A stretch of DNA of 64,000 nt from DTKD01 sp964494345 (GCA_964494345.1 CAZBSI010000011.1:29828-93827); one strand, 5' to 3'. Shown: positions 11,294-20,583, counted from the stretch's first letter. Made by a program: numbers and translations. The notes: generated from the letters alone by a model not told the origin.

Positions 11294-11654
11294 CCTCTAT
11301 TTCTATTTTGGCCCCTTTAGGAAGCGCGACCACCTGAATAGTAGACCGTGCCGGCGGGTCAGACTCGAAATACTCCGCATAAGCGTCGTTCACACGCGCA
11401 AAATCGCTCAAATCCGTCAGGAATATAGTGGTCTTAACTAAATCCTTAAAGCCCAACCCTTCGGCGGACAATATCGCGCCCAGATTATCCATGACCCGCT
11501 TCGTCTGTGCGACCACATCGACTGCGGCCATAGACCCCGTCTCCGGATCGATCGGTATCTGACCGGATACGAACAAAAACCCGCCTGCCTTAATCGCCTG
11601 CGAATACGGCCCGATAGCCTTCGGCGCCGCTGAAGTCTCAACTACCACTTTCAT
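11274..11654 (-). CDS. ridA: RidA family reactive enamine/imine deaminase
   Basis: 126 residues. The ATG at 11654 is chosen because AGGAGGTT lies 5-6 bases before it and the product then begins KVVVETSAAPKAIGPYSQA, the normal RidA start. RidA hydrolyses 2-aminoacrylate and related enamines released by PLP enzymes. The catalytic arginine (PARSTIQV) and the ending KGAKIEIEAIATL are present, and the length is standard for the trimeric enzyme. The start lies 17 bases inside the 3' end of the inositol monophosphatase gene, so the two are cotranscribed. The 3' end overlaps the opposing HisK-like gene by 20 bases, leaving no room for a separate terminator. Confidence 0.93.
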   Translation of the reverse strand: MKVVVETSAAPKAIGPYSQAIKAGGFLFVSGQIPIDPETGSMAAVDVVAQTKRVMDNLGAILSAEGLGFKDLVKTTIFLTDLSDFARVNDAYAEYFESDPPARSTIQVVALPKGAKIEIEAIATLG

Positions 11655-12582
11655 CAGATAACCTCCTAAATCCGTCATCGATCATCCGCAAAAACTGCGC
11701 ATGCACTTCCGGGGTGGATGAGGCTAATATGGACTGTATATTCCCCTCAGAGCTGTCCAGCAAATCTACCTCGTCCAGAGAATTACCCCACGCATCCGTC
11801 ACAACACAGCCTGCCTCCATCGCAATAAACGCCGCCGCTGCGAAGTCATAAGGAAACAGCCCTATCACCCTGCCGTTTCCCGCCTGCAAGAAATTATCCC
11901 TTGTCCACGGACATTGGTTCAACATCCTGCCCGCCACATCCACTACTGCGCTCAACTGCCCAGTCACAAGCCTGCTCAATGAAAACGCAGTGCTATTAAG
12001 CACAAAGAACCCGCCGGTGATACTTGAAGCCGCCAGCGCATTCCGCAGCACCACCCCGGTTTTATCAAACGGCCGACCCGCCACCTCCGCAGTCCACGCC
12101 GCATTAGTTATGCTGGTCACTGCGGACGGAGAAACTTCGGCCTCTTTTCCATCGCAGAAAACTTTCCCACCGTCCCCTTTTAATGCGGTAAACAGCCTGT
12201 CGTGTTTTATTTCATATATGCACCCGGCCACGACGTCTTTCATGCGCACTTCTTCCCCGCATTTGGCCACCGCGACCGACACAACACAGCTCTCAAATCC
12301 TGCCGCGGCGGGACGTGTGCCGTCTATTGGGTCGATAATCAACACCGCCTCAGGCTTGCCAAACTCTTTCAAGCCTTCGTCCTCGGTATATACCGCCACA
12401 TTCAGCCCGTTCTGCTCAATATACTGCAAGACCGCTTCTTCGGCGATGTTATCTATATTAAAAGTAGCGTCCCCGCTGGATGCTGTGCCGGTTATCCCCC
12501 GCGCAGCCGGAGTTCCCAAGTGCGGCCGCACAGCGCTTCTAATATGAGCAGCAATGCCCGCAGCAGTCTTCACATAGTCCAT
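11638..12582 (-). CDS. inositol-monophosphatase-family phosphatase
   Basis: 314 residues. Members remove phosphate from inositol phosphate, fructose-1,6-bisphosphate or PAP using two or three metal ions. Metal-binding motifs are visible: E in YTEDEGLKE, the signature IIDPIDGTRPAA (usual form DPxDGT), and a C-terminal YDFAAAAFIAMEAGCVVTD in place of WDxAAG. The change of the first residue of the last motif from W to Y and its softer context mean the substrate may differ from inositol phosphate. It is the upstream gene of a two-gene unit with ridA, which overlaps its 3' end. A repeat-filled gap lies upstream. Confidence 0.85.
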   Translation of the reverse strand: MDYVKTAAGIAAHIRSAVRPHLGTPAARGITGTASSGDATFNIDNIAEEAVLQYIEQNGLNVAVYTEDEGLKEFGKPEAVLIIDPIDGTRPAAAGFESCVVSVAVAKCGEEVRMKDVVAGCIYEIKHDRLFTALKGDGGKVFCDGKEAEVSPSAVTSITNAAWTAEVAGRPFDKTGVVLRNALAASSITGGFFVLNSTAFSLSRLVTGQLSAVVDVAGRMLNQCPWTRDNFLQAGNGRVIGLFPYDFAAAAFIAMEAGCVVTDAWGNSLDEVDLLDSSEGNIQSILASSTPEVHAQFLRMIDDGFRRLSDESGS

Positions 12583-12770
12583 ATAAAATCTCCCAGGCAG
12601 ATTATACGTTTAATTATGGATGCGGTCGAGGGGTTTTGTAAGAGATAACAGCTTACACATGATGAGCGCTCCTGCCATTAGTGTCCGTTCTCCGTCTCGG
12701 ACAAGGCTGTAACAGAGGCCAGTTACTAAACTCGGATGCCGCAGGTTAAACTCGTATGCGTCAGATAAAT
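12583..12770. other. intergenic stretch without a recognisable gene
   Basis: About 190 bases upstream of the minus-strand inositol monophosphatase gene. A frame can be read across part of it, but it has no ribosome binding site, runs into the neighbouring repeats and has no recognisable product. The promoter of the inositol monophosphatase gene is probably here, but no convincing -35/-10 pair is seen. Confidence 0.4.
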
Positions 12771-12951
12771 TGTCATTCCGAGGCGAATGCCGAGGAATCT
12801 GCTTTTTCCCTCCCCATTTCTGGGTCTCGCTTCTTTTGAGCTTTCGCGATTTACAGAAAAGCAGATTTCTCACTTCGTTCGAAATGACAGGAATGACGTT
12901 CGAAATGACAGAATGACGTTCGAAATGACAGGAATGACGTTCGAAATGACA
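12771..12951. repeat. inverted pair of dispersed repeats plus 20-bp tandem repeats
   Basis: A dispersed element copy in plus orientation (12771-12807, TGTCATTCCGAGGCGAATGC then GAGGAATCTGCTTTTTC) faces a second copy in minus orientation (12852-12890, reverse complement of the same pattern). About 45 bases separate them, so a large foldback is possible. Three direct repeats of 20-21 bases with the pattern GAATGACGTTCGAAATGACA follow at 12891-12910, 12911-12931 and 12932-12951. No coding function is seen. Confidence 0.85.
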
Positions 12952-12958
12952 TAGTTTG

Positions 12959-12983
12959 TGTGGCCGGCATAAAACCGGCCACA
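12959..12983 (-). terminator. hairpin downstream of the minus-strand enzyme gene
   Basis: TGTGGCCGG and CCGGCCACA form a perfect 9-bp stem with a 7-base loop, 24 bases after the stop of the gene at 13007. There is no U-run, so it may be a transcript-stabilising hairpin rather than an intrinsic terminator. Confidence 0.6.
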
Positions 12984-13006
12984 GTCGTTTCGTTTCAGCG
13001 TGTTAC

Positions 13007-14221
13007 TTATAATCGCCTTGCCGGCAGCAGGAACAACCTGCCTTCTCCGCTGTCGAGGGACAACTGAAGCCCCGGAGTATCAGGCGAATCATCCCGGACG
13101 GGCTTCTCTTTGCCATCGGCCTGGTCGACTTCGATTACTTTATCTGCGGGCAGGTCGAACTTCACAGTCGGCCACATCCCATAGTTGAAATCATAATTGT
13201 TCAAAAGAACCGCCCGGCGACCGTCGGCGTGCTTGAAGACTCCAACCAGATAATCTCCAGGGGTGATATCCCGAATAGGAGTGTCCTTCAAGACTTCAGC
13301 GGGGTTGTCGCCCGGCTTAACCCGAATCACATCAAGGCTGGTTAGCTGCATAAGAGTCGGCCCGAGGTTGCCAATAGCGGCATTGATTCTCTTGGCCTGG
13401 TCGTAGTGCCGGGTGCGGATACCCTCGGCTGTGATAATCGCCCCTCCCTTTGGGAACTCCCAACCACGCGGCGTCCAATAGCAGAAATACAACACGCCCT
13501 TTGCGCCATAAGCCAAAGAAGTGTATATCTGCCAGCGTAGCTGAGATTCAGTCGGGTCGTTGTGCGGCCCGAACGGCATAGTATTAAAGAAATTCCAATG
13601 CGGGATATTCTGCTGCAGGGAATACTTTCGCATAACCGCCAAATTGCCGCAATATCCGTCGCGGCCATCGGCTGTAGGCGTCATCATTGGATAGTAGTCC
13701 ATACATAGCACATCGCAGCCGGTCTCCTCGGCAAAACGCTTGATATATTCGTCATAACTCGCAGTGCCGAGCACAGAAAGCGGCGCATAGTCCGGGTTCA
13801 GGTTGAAATACCCCAGCTTACCCGGCCTCTGCTTTCTTATGGAGTCGATGATCCCCTTAATCTCCGGGATTGAGGCAACTCCGGGTTCATCGACTATATG
13901 ATACCCCCAGCACGCCGGTGAATCCGGCCGCTTCTCAGGGTCAAAGACTCGCACAATCGCTTTCATTCCGTATTTTTCACACAAGGCAAGCTGCTTGGCC
14001 ACGTCCTTCTCATTCTTAGGCCCAAACGCTCCCAGCACGAACGTGAATCCGGCGTCGGCTATCTCTTTATAACGCGCGTCGGTAATCTCCTCAGCAGGCG
14101 GGTCCACCCAGAAACCAATAGCGAACCTGTCCTGAACAAATCGTCCTGCGTTGTCAGCAGACACGGCCACACTCGCAGCCAAAAGCAGCCCGGCAGTCAA
14201 CATAAATGCAATCATCCTCAT
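13007..14221 (-). CDS. secreted TIM-barrel glycoside-hydrolase-like protein
   Basis: 404 residues with a signal peptide (residues 1-21, ASVAVSADN). The body has the pattern of a (beta/alpha)8 hydrolase: GFWVDPPAEEITDARYKEI, a WGYHIVDEPG segment that could hold a catalytic acid, MDYYPM, and WQIYTSLAYGAKGVLYFCYW. These recall the GH42/GH-A type fold used on beta-linked sugars. A C-terminal beta domain (about 330-404, with AVLLNNYDFNYG) resembles the jelly-roll caps of such enzymes. The substrate is unknown. GAGGAT 5 bases before the ATG at 14221 supports the start. The NlpC/P60 gene lies just upstream (40 bases), in the same direction. Confidence 0.65.
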   Translation of the reverse strand: MRMIAFMLTAGLLLAASVAVSADNAGRFVQDRFAIGFWVDPPAEEITDARYKEIADAGFTFVLGAFGPKNEKDVAKQLALCEKYGMKAIVRVFDPEKRPDSPACWGYHIVDEPGVASIPEIKGIIDSIRKQRPGKLGYFNLNPDYAPLSVLGTASYDEYIKRFAEETGCDVLCMDYYPMMTPTADGRDGYCGNLAVMRKYSLQQNIPHWNFFNTMPFGPHNDPTESQLRWQIYTSLAYGAKGVLYFCYWTPRGWEFPKGGAIITAEGIRTRHYDQAKRINAAIGNLGPTLMQLTSLDVIRVKPGDNPAEVLKDTPIRDITPGDYLVGVFKHADGRRAVLLNNYDFNYGMWPTVKFDLPADKVIEVDQADGKEKPVRDDSPDTPGLQLSLDSGEGRLFLLPARRL

Positions 14222-14261
14222 ACTATCCTCATTTCATAAACTTCGTTATAAGATTCCCTTT

Positions 14262-15173
14262 TCAGTCCTCCGGTGCGCCACCGCCCACATCCAGGGTCTC
14301 GTATCTCATCCTGCGCGCGCCCCAGTACCTGTTGACGTATGGGGAAGTCGGGTCGTCGAAGCGCGTCACCTGCACCCCGCCCCGGCCGCCGGAATGTATA
14401 AACCAATCGTTGTCCATAGCCATTCCGATATGCGTCACAGCCTTCAGATCCGGCTCAGGTGTCTTACCGAAGAACACCAGGTCACCGGTTCTGACATCCT
14501 CTCGCTCAACTCTTTGACATCGCGGATCCCCTGCCTGCATGTGCGCATCTCGCAGCAAAGTGATTCCGTGAATACGGTGAACAAGCTGAACAAATCCGGA
14601 GCAGTCGATACCGAACGGCGATGTGCCGCCCCAAAGATACGGCACGCCGATAAATCGCGCAGCAGTCTCGATCATCTTCTCGGGGTCAGGCAGCCATATC
14701 GTCTGCGCAAGCCGCTTGTCGACCAGTTTGGCGTCCTTCTTACGAATATACCCCGTCCGCGAGTCCGGAAGCTCCAGTTCCACCCATTCGCCCGTGGAAT
14801 CGGCCACCTTCAACTCCGCACTGATCGTGGCCTTGGTGAGTATCATCGACCTGTCGCTGGGCTGTTCGTGGATATCGCACCACAGCTCGCGGATTATCGC
14901 AACCGGCCCCTCTGACGCATACGCCGGAGTCGAGCGATCCTCAAAGAGCTTAATCGCAGGGCTCGGAATCCAGCCGCGATACGTATCCCACGTCTGCACA
15001 TAATACCAGTCTTTCTGGCCGCCTTCGGCAATCACCGGCTGGCCAATCAGCGCCTGAGTAACGCATTCCGTATCCGAATCGGCTGAGGCTCTGAGGGAGA
15101 TAACGTTAGAAGTAATCACACCTGGCTGCCCGGCGGCGGGCTTGGTGGTCTTTTGCGAACTAGCTTTAGGCAT
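14262..15173 (-). CDS. SH3b-NlpC/P60 cell-wall endopeptidase
   Basis: 303 residues; the ATG at 15173 with TGAGGT before it is preferred over a TTG further upstream. Two bacterial SH3-like domains come first (about residues 30-95 and 100-160, with PVIAEGGQKDWYYVQTW and STGEWVELELPDSRTGYI). An NlpC/P60 cysteine peptidase domain follows with the catalytic Cys in FGIDCSGFVQ and the His in VTHIGMAMDNDWFIH. The architecture matches the YkfC/gamma-D-glutamyl-L-diamino-acid endopeptidases that cleave muropeptides. No clear signal peptide is seen, which fits a cytoplasmic muropeptide-recycling role, though non-classical export cannot be excluded. Confidence 0.88.
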   Translation of the reverse strand: MPKASSQKTTKPAAGQPGVITSNVISLRASADSDTECVTQALIGQPVIAEGGQKDWYYVQTWDTYRGWIPSPAIKLFEDRSTPAYASEGPVAIIRELWCDIHEQPSDRSMILTKATISAELKVADSTGEWVELELPDSRTGYIRKKDAKLVDKRLAQTIWLPDPEKMIETAARFIGVPYLWGGTSPFGIDCSGFVQLVHRIHGITLLRDAHMQAGDPRCQRVEREDVRTGDLVFFGKTPEPDLKAVTHIGMAMDNDWFIHSGGRGGVQVTRFDDPTSPYVNRYWGARRMRYETLDVGGGAPED

Positions 15174-15256
15174 AGCATACCTCACAAATCGGCTCAAGTA
15201 ATCGTGCCTATTGTATCAGCTTAACTATACCAAAGGAATACCCCAGCACAAAGCGA

Positions 15257-15282
15257 GGCCGGCGATTGTATTATCACCGGCC
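15257..15282 (-). terminator. hairpin after the dihydroorotate-dehydrogenase-like gene
   Basis: GGCCGGCGAT and ATCACCGGCC pair over 10 positions (one G-U or A-C position depending on strand) with a 6-base loop, 33 bases beyond the stop at 15315 on the minus strand. Probable transcription end for that gene; no strong U-run. Confidence 0.55.
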
Positions 15283-15314
15283 CCGTCTATATGCTTCATC
15301 CAACCTCAGGCGAC

Positions 15315-16373
15315 TTATCCGCTCACCCGCCCCGGTCTCACTTCAATCGGATAATATCCATGCACCAGGCCGTATTTCGCCCTCGGGTCGTGAGCCTGCA
15401 TTAGCCAGGACACATACTGAGCGCGCTCGAACGCGTACGGATCGCTCATTTTATGCTTGGCCAGCTTACCTCTGAACGCCTCGATATTCTCGTAGTTATG
15501 TTTATCCATCCACTCCGAGATCGCAGCGTTCAGAGTCGCTATATGCTCCAGACCGTGGCTATACACCGCCGACACAATTTGCGTCGCATGCGCACCCGCC
15601 AGAATCTGCCTGATCACGTCCTCCGCCGTATAGATGCCGGTATTCGCCACCATATCCACGTCAAGCTGATCTGATAGCAGGCCTATCCACCGCAGCGGCA
15701 TCCCGCTTTCCTCCGGCGAGCTTAAAGCCCAATCCAGCACAAGTTCTTCCTTCTCCGGGTCGATTATCGGCTGGTGGAACTTGTTGAACAACACCAGACC
15801 ATCCGCCCCCGCCTCGGTCACCTTCGCGGCATAATTCGCCACCGACGTATGCCAGTGGCTCAGCTTCACCGCCACGGGAATCGACACACTGGCCTTCACA
15901 TCCGCCACTATCTCCAACGATTCCTGCTCAATGGCCTGCGGGTCTTTCGCAGGATCAGGTTCGATAGAATATAAGTTCACTTCGAGCCCATCGCAGCCTG
16001 CCTCCTCCAGCAGCCTGGCATATTCCAGCCATTTGCCCTTGGTAGTGGCGTTTAAGCTGCCGAACAGAGGAAACTTCACCTCTTTTCTGGCCCTTTCCAC
16101 CCACATAATGTGCTCTCGCGCCCCGGCGTGTTCCATTTGTGGGAAGTAGGTCAGAGACTCCGCGAAATGATTAGAGCTTATTAAAAGCTCCTCTTCGATC
16201 TCCATAGCCTCAAGTTCGATCTGTTCCTGGAAGAGCGAGTGAATGACCAGCCCTCCCGCGCCGGCATCCTCCGCGCGCTTGATATTGTCGGTTTGATTTG
16301 ACAGAGTACTGGCGCCGACAACAATCGGGCTGCTCATATTAATTCCCATAAATGATGTAGATATGTTCGCCAT
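15315..16373 (-). CDS. dihydroorotate-dehydrogenase-like flavoprotein
   Basis: 352 residues. The start at 16373 has GGAGGAG 7 bases before it; the product then begins ANISTSFMGINMSSPIVVGAS, the usual opening of the class 1 DHOD-like family. The TIM barrel carries GLEVNLYS, IPVAVKLSHWHTS, GADGLVLFNKFHQP, TGIYTAEDVIRQILAGA and QIVSAVYSHG, corresponding to FMN phosphate and ring contacts. The catalytic Cys/Ser loop of true PyrD is not obvious, so this belongs with the 'DHOD-like' proteins often found beside pyruvate:ferredoxin oxidoreductases. The substrate is unknown and a role in pyrimidine synthesis is not assured. It is separated from the NlpC/P60 gene by a hairpin, so likely its own transcript. 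Confidence 0.85.
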   Translation of the reverse strand: MANISTSFMGINMSSPIVVGASTLSNQTDNIKRAEDAGAGGLVIHSLFQEQIELEAMEIEEELLISSNHFAESLTYFPQMEHAGAREHIMWVERARKEVKFPLFGSLNATTKGKWLEYARLLEEAGCDGLEVNLYSIEPDPAKDPQAIEQESLEIVADVKASVSIPVAVKLSHWHTSVANYAAKVTEAGADGLVLFNKFHQPIIDPEKEELVLDWALSSPEESGMPLRWIGLLSDQLDVDMVANTGIYTAEDVIRQILAGAHATQIVSAVYSHGLEHIATLNAAISEWMDKHNYENIEAFRGKLAKHKMSDPYAFERAQYVSWLMQAHDPRAKYGLVHGYYPIEVRPGRVSG

Positions 16374-16607
16374 CACATTGCTCCTCCGTATTGTTGAGTT
16401 ACCCAAGTTAATACCCCACTCAGAGCACATAGAAACAATGAAATTGCAAATTTATCGCTGAGGCCGTTAAAAATCTCTGTCGGGGCCGATGATTTGTAAC
16501 AAAGAGCAATGGGGAACGTCTATAGTTTGTAAGATTAAGATGCTTCGTACTCCGGCTTGGGACTTTCGATACGAGAGCCAGGGGCCAATTTTGAAGGAGG
16601 AATCGAG

Positions 16608-17210
16608 TTGAAAAGAACAGTCTTATTTGCAGTTGCGCTTATGCTGATCTGCGCTCTAGTGGTTTCAGCCCAGCAGGGAACTCAGGCTCAGCGGCCTCGC
16701 GCCGGTGCGCCGGGCGCTGCGCCTGGCGGCATGATGGGTGGCATGATGGGTGGCGGAATGATGGGAATGTGCCCGGCTATGGCCTCTGCCCCGCCCTCAT
16801 TAATGATGATCGATCGCAACGCCGAAACTCTTGGGCTTACGGCTGATCAGAAAACGAAGCTGACCGCTGCTTTGACCAGGCACGATACAAACCTTGGCAA
16901 TTTGCGCACGGCTGCTCAGCAGGCAAGCAAGGCCCTGCACGACGCCATCTATGCCCCGACGTTTGATTCGGCAAAGGTCAACACACTTTTGGCCGCCGCA
17001 CAGAAGGCCGACGCGGCTATATCGACCGCCAATGTCCAGTCGTGGACAGAAATCAGATCAATTCTAACACCGGCACAGGTCGCAGCACTTTCTGAGGCCA
17101 CTACGCGCCGAATGGGTGGGTTTGGCGGAGAAAATCGCCAGGATCAAAATCGGGATCGAGCCCGCCCGGGAACCGGAGGCGCACGCGGAGCAGCACCTGA
17201 CGCACAATAA
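16608..17210 (+). CDS. secreted Spy/LTxxQ-type periplasmic protein with Gly-Met-rich linker
   Basis: 200 residues from a TTG at 16608, preceded by AAGGAGG at 16594-16600. The signal peptide is clear (RTVLFAVALMLICALVVSAQQ). The N-terminal mature region is proline/alanine rich and then Gly-Met-rich (GGMMGGMMGGGMMGMC). An LGLTADQKTKLTAALTRHD helix and a SILTPAQVAALSE motif follow, typical of Spy/CpxP/ZraP proteins that bind unfolded proteins or metals in the periplasm. The Met/Cys-rich linker could bind copper or similar soft metals (inference). The tail is Gln/Arg/Gly-rich. A second Spy-like protein with cysteine tails starts the window, at 155. Confidence 0.8.
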   Translation: MKRTVLFAVALMLICALVVSAQQGTQAQRPRAGAPGAAPGGMMGGMMGGGMMGMCPAMASAPPSLMMIDRNAETLGLTADQKTKLTAALTRHDTNLGNLRTAAQQASKALHDAIYAPTFDSAKVNTLLAAAQKADAAISTANVQSWTEIRSILTPAQVAALSEATTRRMGGFGGENRQDQNRDRARPGTGGARGAAPDAQ

Positions 17211-17243
17211 CGTGACATAACAGTGCTAAATAGTGATAGAATT

Positions 17244-17277
17244 AACAGCGATGAGTATAATCAAGCTCATCGCTGTT
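17244..17277 (+). terminator. intrinsic-terminator-like hairpin after the Spy-like gene
   Basis: AACAGCGATGAG (17244-17255) and CTCATCGCTGTT (17266-17277) form a perfect 12-bp stem with a 10-base loop and are followed by TGT. It is 34 bases after the stop and is the probable transcript end. Confidence 0.75.
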
Positions 17278-17478
17278 TGTAATTGGCAAAGTACTCCCAA
17301 GTATCGCAAGTTTCACGAGATACGCCGTTAATACCCAGTAAAATTACGGATTGACGGAAAAGTTAATTAGCAGTCATACTAAAGGATAAACTGAAAGGTC
17401 TGGAAGTCGGGCAGGGCATTGTGGCCGGCTCAGCCCGCTTTCGACTCATCAGAAAGCTTTTGAAGGGAGTACACTTCA

Positions 17479-20400
17479 TTGGGCAGATTTGCTGTGCGAG
17501 GAATATTCGTGCTGCTGTGCATTTTTGCATTATGCACAACAATTGCTTATGCCGGCGGCGTATGGTCCACGTGCACACGGACCACCAGCCTCGGCGGATG
17601 GGGAGCCTATGCTGGAGGGGAATGCGGAGATTATTGGGTTGGCTGGGGTAGCAACGGGGCTGACCGCGCTCGATTGAGCACCAGCAGCGCCGGGGTTGGG
17701 CGCGATATGTTTTTTACCTACAGGCACCTCTTCCAGAAAAGAGCTAACGGCGACACCAATGCGCGTCATTACTCTTATGCAGAGGGCGCCTATTCGGGCA
17801 ACGTAGCCTGTAACCAGAAAGGCTCCGGAAGCTACGAGCACACTATAGGTTCGAGAGCGGCTTATAACTGGGACGACTGGCTGGAGGTCGGCTCTGACGA
17901 TGGTGGCACTATGGATACCGTCGTCGAGAAGGCCAAGTTCTATCCTGAACTCGATGCAGTTTATGATAGCAAATCAGTAGTCACCAGTATGTATATGGGC
18001 AACGTCTACCAGTGGATGTATAAAATGAGCAATCCTGGCTCAGCCTGGTGGACTTGGAACGACCCAAAGGACCTTTTCTATCACACCGGCGGAGTCGTTG
18101 AAGGCCCCGGTTGGTATGCGGCGAAGTCTGTCATTAGCGCTCCCGGTACTGCGCCGGGCGGAGTTATGACCACATATTTCAACATGCGCCCCACACAGAC
18201 CGGCGCTTCCAACGAAGACTTCCAGATGATCAGAAACGGCACATCGTGGTTTGGCGATAAATTTGCCAGCAACACCAGCATGCGCACCGCCGTTACCGTT
18301 ACCCGCAAGGCTCCGGCCAGCACGCCCGGCGCGGACAACGGCGCAAAGAAAAAAGGCGAGACCGTGCGATTCAGCATCGCAGGCGCGGATAGCTGGGGAA
18401 CCGGCAATAACTACGGCTGGGACTTCGACGGCTCCACCACTCAGGGATGGGCAGCCGCCAACAACTGCACCCTGACACCGGACGGCGCCAATGGACGGCT
18501 GAAAATCGCTGTATCCGGCGCAGATCCTCATCTTTTGAGCTCGGCTGGATTGGCTATTAACACTGCCAGTTGCAAATATATGTCCATCAGAATGATGGCC
18601 AGCGGCGGCACTTCCGCTCAATTCTTCTGGCAGGGGAGCGCCGGCGGATGGGCCGAAGTCCGACATGTGGACTTCAACATCTATCCCGACAACAAATGGC
18701 ATGTCTATCGAATTGCTCTGCCTGCTTCGTGGACCGGCACTGTAACCCAGGTTCGGTTTGATCCGGTTCAGAACGGCGCCGCCAACGGACAGACGGTCTA
18801 CGTCGACTGGCTGCGGATTCACAACGGAAACGAAGGTCTATCGGCGAATATCTGGATGGGCTACGAGAATGAAGAGTGGAACATCCTCGAGTCCAGCCCG
18901 ATGACGTGGGATGCCGGCAATGGAGCATGGTACAAAGACTATTCCATCACCGGAAACTATCCGCAGACTTACTATAATATGATGCACGTCATCAATGGCG
19001 CAAGCCAACAGTGCGACAACGACGACGACCGCCGATATGGCCGGTATGAGAGAGCATACAAGATGCTCAATACCGCCCCGACGGCCGCCAATAAATCATT
19101 CGATTCCAACGCGTGGAGCGTCACGAAGACTCCGGGGCTCGGTTGGAATTACGCCGATGCCGATACTAATCCTCAGAGCGCTTATCAGGTTCAGATCGCC
19201 AGCGATTCTGAGTTTGTCAATGTGATAGCCGATACCGACCTTGTGGCATCTGCGGCAACTTCGTTTGAGACTCCGTCGCTGCCGGAAGGTCAACTGTACT
19301 ATCGCACCCGCGTTATGGACGGTGCTTATTCGAACCTGGACGCCACCTGCGAAGGCGGCTGCACCACCGGCGCTAATGGCGTCTTTGCTGCCGATGGCGA
19401 CAAGTCCGTCGAATTTGACGGTGTCGATGGTTACGTCAGCCTTCCCGCCGGATTCGACAGCTTCGGCGGTGGGTTTAGCTGTGAGTTCTGGGCCTATCCG
19501 ACTGCGGCCAATAGCTGGGCACGCTTCTTTGATATAGGCAACGGTCCTTCACTTGATAACATTGTCCTTACTCGTGAAGGCACCACCAACAATCTGCGTT
19601 TCGACGTCTATCGCGGCGACACCGTCGTTGGCAGGCTGCTTGTCTCCAATGCGATCGATCTGGACACCTGGCAGCACTTTGTTGCCACAATCGACACCAC
19701 CGGCTACGGCCGCATCTACAAAGACGGCGCTCTGATCGGCCAGGGGCCGATGGCGGTACCGGTCGTCTCCTCTCGCTCGAATTGCTATATTGGCAAGAGC
19801 AACTGGGTGGCGGATTCCTATTATCAGGGTCGAATCGACGAGTTTGCGATCTACGACAAGTGCCTGTCGGCAGCGGAGATTTCAGATCACTACGGCAAGG
19901 GGCAGGACGCGGTTGCATATCGCGATGCGGTCTGCACAAGTGGGCCGTGGGCGTATTATCAGTTCAATGAACAGACCGGCGCTTCCGCAGCGGCGATCAC
20001 CGGCCTGCTCTCCGACTGGTCTGATGCCACCGGATTCAGGGTCGACAGCATTGCGCCGACCGTTCCGAGCATCACTGATGTTGCTGTAAACGGCACCACT
20101 GCCACCATAACATTCGGCGGCTCTACCGATGCCAACGATTTCAGCTATGAAATCAAGCTAGACGATGGCGATTTCGAGGCTGCAACCAGCCCGTTTGTCT
20201 TCACATCGCTGACTGGAACCCATACGGTTTACGTGCGTGCTATCGACGAGGCCGGTAACATAAGCGAAGAGGCCAGCCAGGCGTTTTCGGTAGTCAACCA
20301 TATCCAATCTTATGGCTTGAACAACAAGGCTGCCTGGGATCCGATCATCGGATTGGTGGATGCCAACACTAAGTTCACCATTTGGGGCAAGGTTACCGTA

Positions 20401-20583
20401 GTTGATACGGATAGCTTCATGGTTGACGACGGTTCTGGTATGCCTGTGAAGGTGCTGTATGCCGGTCATGGATTCAGCGATTCCGACTACGTATCGGCGA
20501 CTGGAACGCTCGATGTGAGCGGAGCAACACCGGTACTTAATGCACTGGTCGTGAAGAACCAAAGCCCGGTAAACGCCGAGTAA
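17479..20583 (+). CDS. large secreted LamG-domain protein
   Basis: 1034 residues, TTG start at 17479 with GAAGGGAGT before it. Signal peptide about residues 1-25 (CIFALCTTIAYAGG). The first 280 residues are aromatic and Gly rich with no family I recognise. A beta-sandwich follows (about 300-450, carbohydrate-binding-like, DWLRIHNGNEG at its end), then an FN3-like segment near 550-620. A LamG/concanavalin-like domain covers about 640-800 (SVEFDGVDGYVSLPAGF, WQHFVATIDTTGYGRIYKDG, GRIDEFAIYDKCLSAAEI), followed by an Ig-like segment (DATIAPT-type linker, about 855-940) and a C-terminal OB-like strand region. Likely a cell-surface or extracellular sugar-binding protein. It has no catalytic motif and no visible sorting signal. 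Confidence 0.75.
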   Translation: MGRFAVRGIFVLLCIFALCTTIAYAGGVWSTCTRTTSLGGWGAYAGGECGDYWVGWGSNGADRARLSTSSAGVGRDMFFTYRHLFQKRANGDTNARHYSYAEGAYSGNVACNQKGSGSYEHTIGSRAAYNWDDWLEVGSDDGGTMDTVVEKAKFYPELDAVYDSKSVVTSMYMGNVYQWMYKMSNPGSAWWTWNDPKDLFYHTGGVVEGPGWYAAKSVISAPGTAPGGVMTTYFNMRPTQTGASNEDFQMIRNGTSWFGDKFASNTSMRTAVTVTRKAPASTPGADNGAKKKGETVRFSIAGADSWGTGNNYGWDFDGSTTQGWAAANNCTLTPDGANGRLKIAVSGADPHLLSSAGLAINTASCKYMSIRMMASGGTSAQFFWQGSAGGWAEVRHVDFNIYPDNKWHVYRIALPASWTGTVTQVRFDPVQNGAANGQTVYVDWLRIHNGNEGLSANIWMGYENEEWNILESSPMTWDAGNGAWYKDYSITGNYPQTYYNMMHVINGASQQCDNDDDRRYGRYERAYKMLNTAPTAANKSFDSNAWSVTKTPGLGWNYADADTNPQSAYQVQIASDSEFVNVIADTDLVASAATSFETPSLPEGQLYYRTRVMDGAYSNLDATCEGGCTTGANGVFAADGDKSVEFDGVDGYVSLPAGFDSFGGGFSCEFWAYPTAANSWARFFDIGNGPSLDNIVLTREGTTNNLRFDVYRGDTVVGRLLVSNAIDLDTWQHFVATIDTTGYGRIYKDGALIGQGPMAVPVVSSRSNCYIGKSNWVADSYYQGRIDEFAIYDKCLSAAEISDHYGKGQDAVAYRDAVCTSGPWAYYQFNEQTGASAAAITGLLSDWSDATGFRVDSIAPTVPSITDVAVNGTTATITFGGSTDANDFSYEIKLDDGDFEAATSPFVFTSLTGTHTVYVRAIDEAGNISEEASQAFSVVNHIQSYGLNNKAAWDPIIGLVDANTKFTIWGKVTVVDTDSFMVDDGSGMPVKVLYAGHGFSDSDYVSATGTLDVSGATPVLNALVVKNQSPVNAE

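Noticed and set aside
12610..12873. Minus-strand frame of 87 codons between the inositol monophosphatase gene and the TIM-barrel gene
   Set aside because: It runs through the inverted dispersed repeats, has no ribosome binding site and no recognisable product.
12771..12951. CRISPR-like array at the repeats
   Set aside because: Units are directly adjacent without spacers, are shorter and more variable than CRISPR repeats, and no cas gene is present in the window.
17400..17470. Hammerhead-ribozyme-like words (CTGATGAG and CGAAAG, minus strand) upstream of the LamG gene
   Set aside because: There is no stem II (only one possible pair) and no UH cleavage site after a stem III; almost certainly chance.
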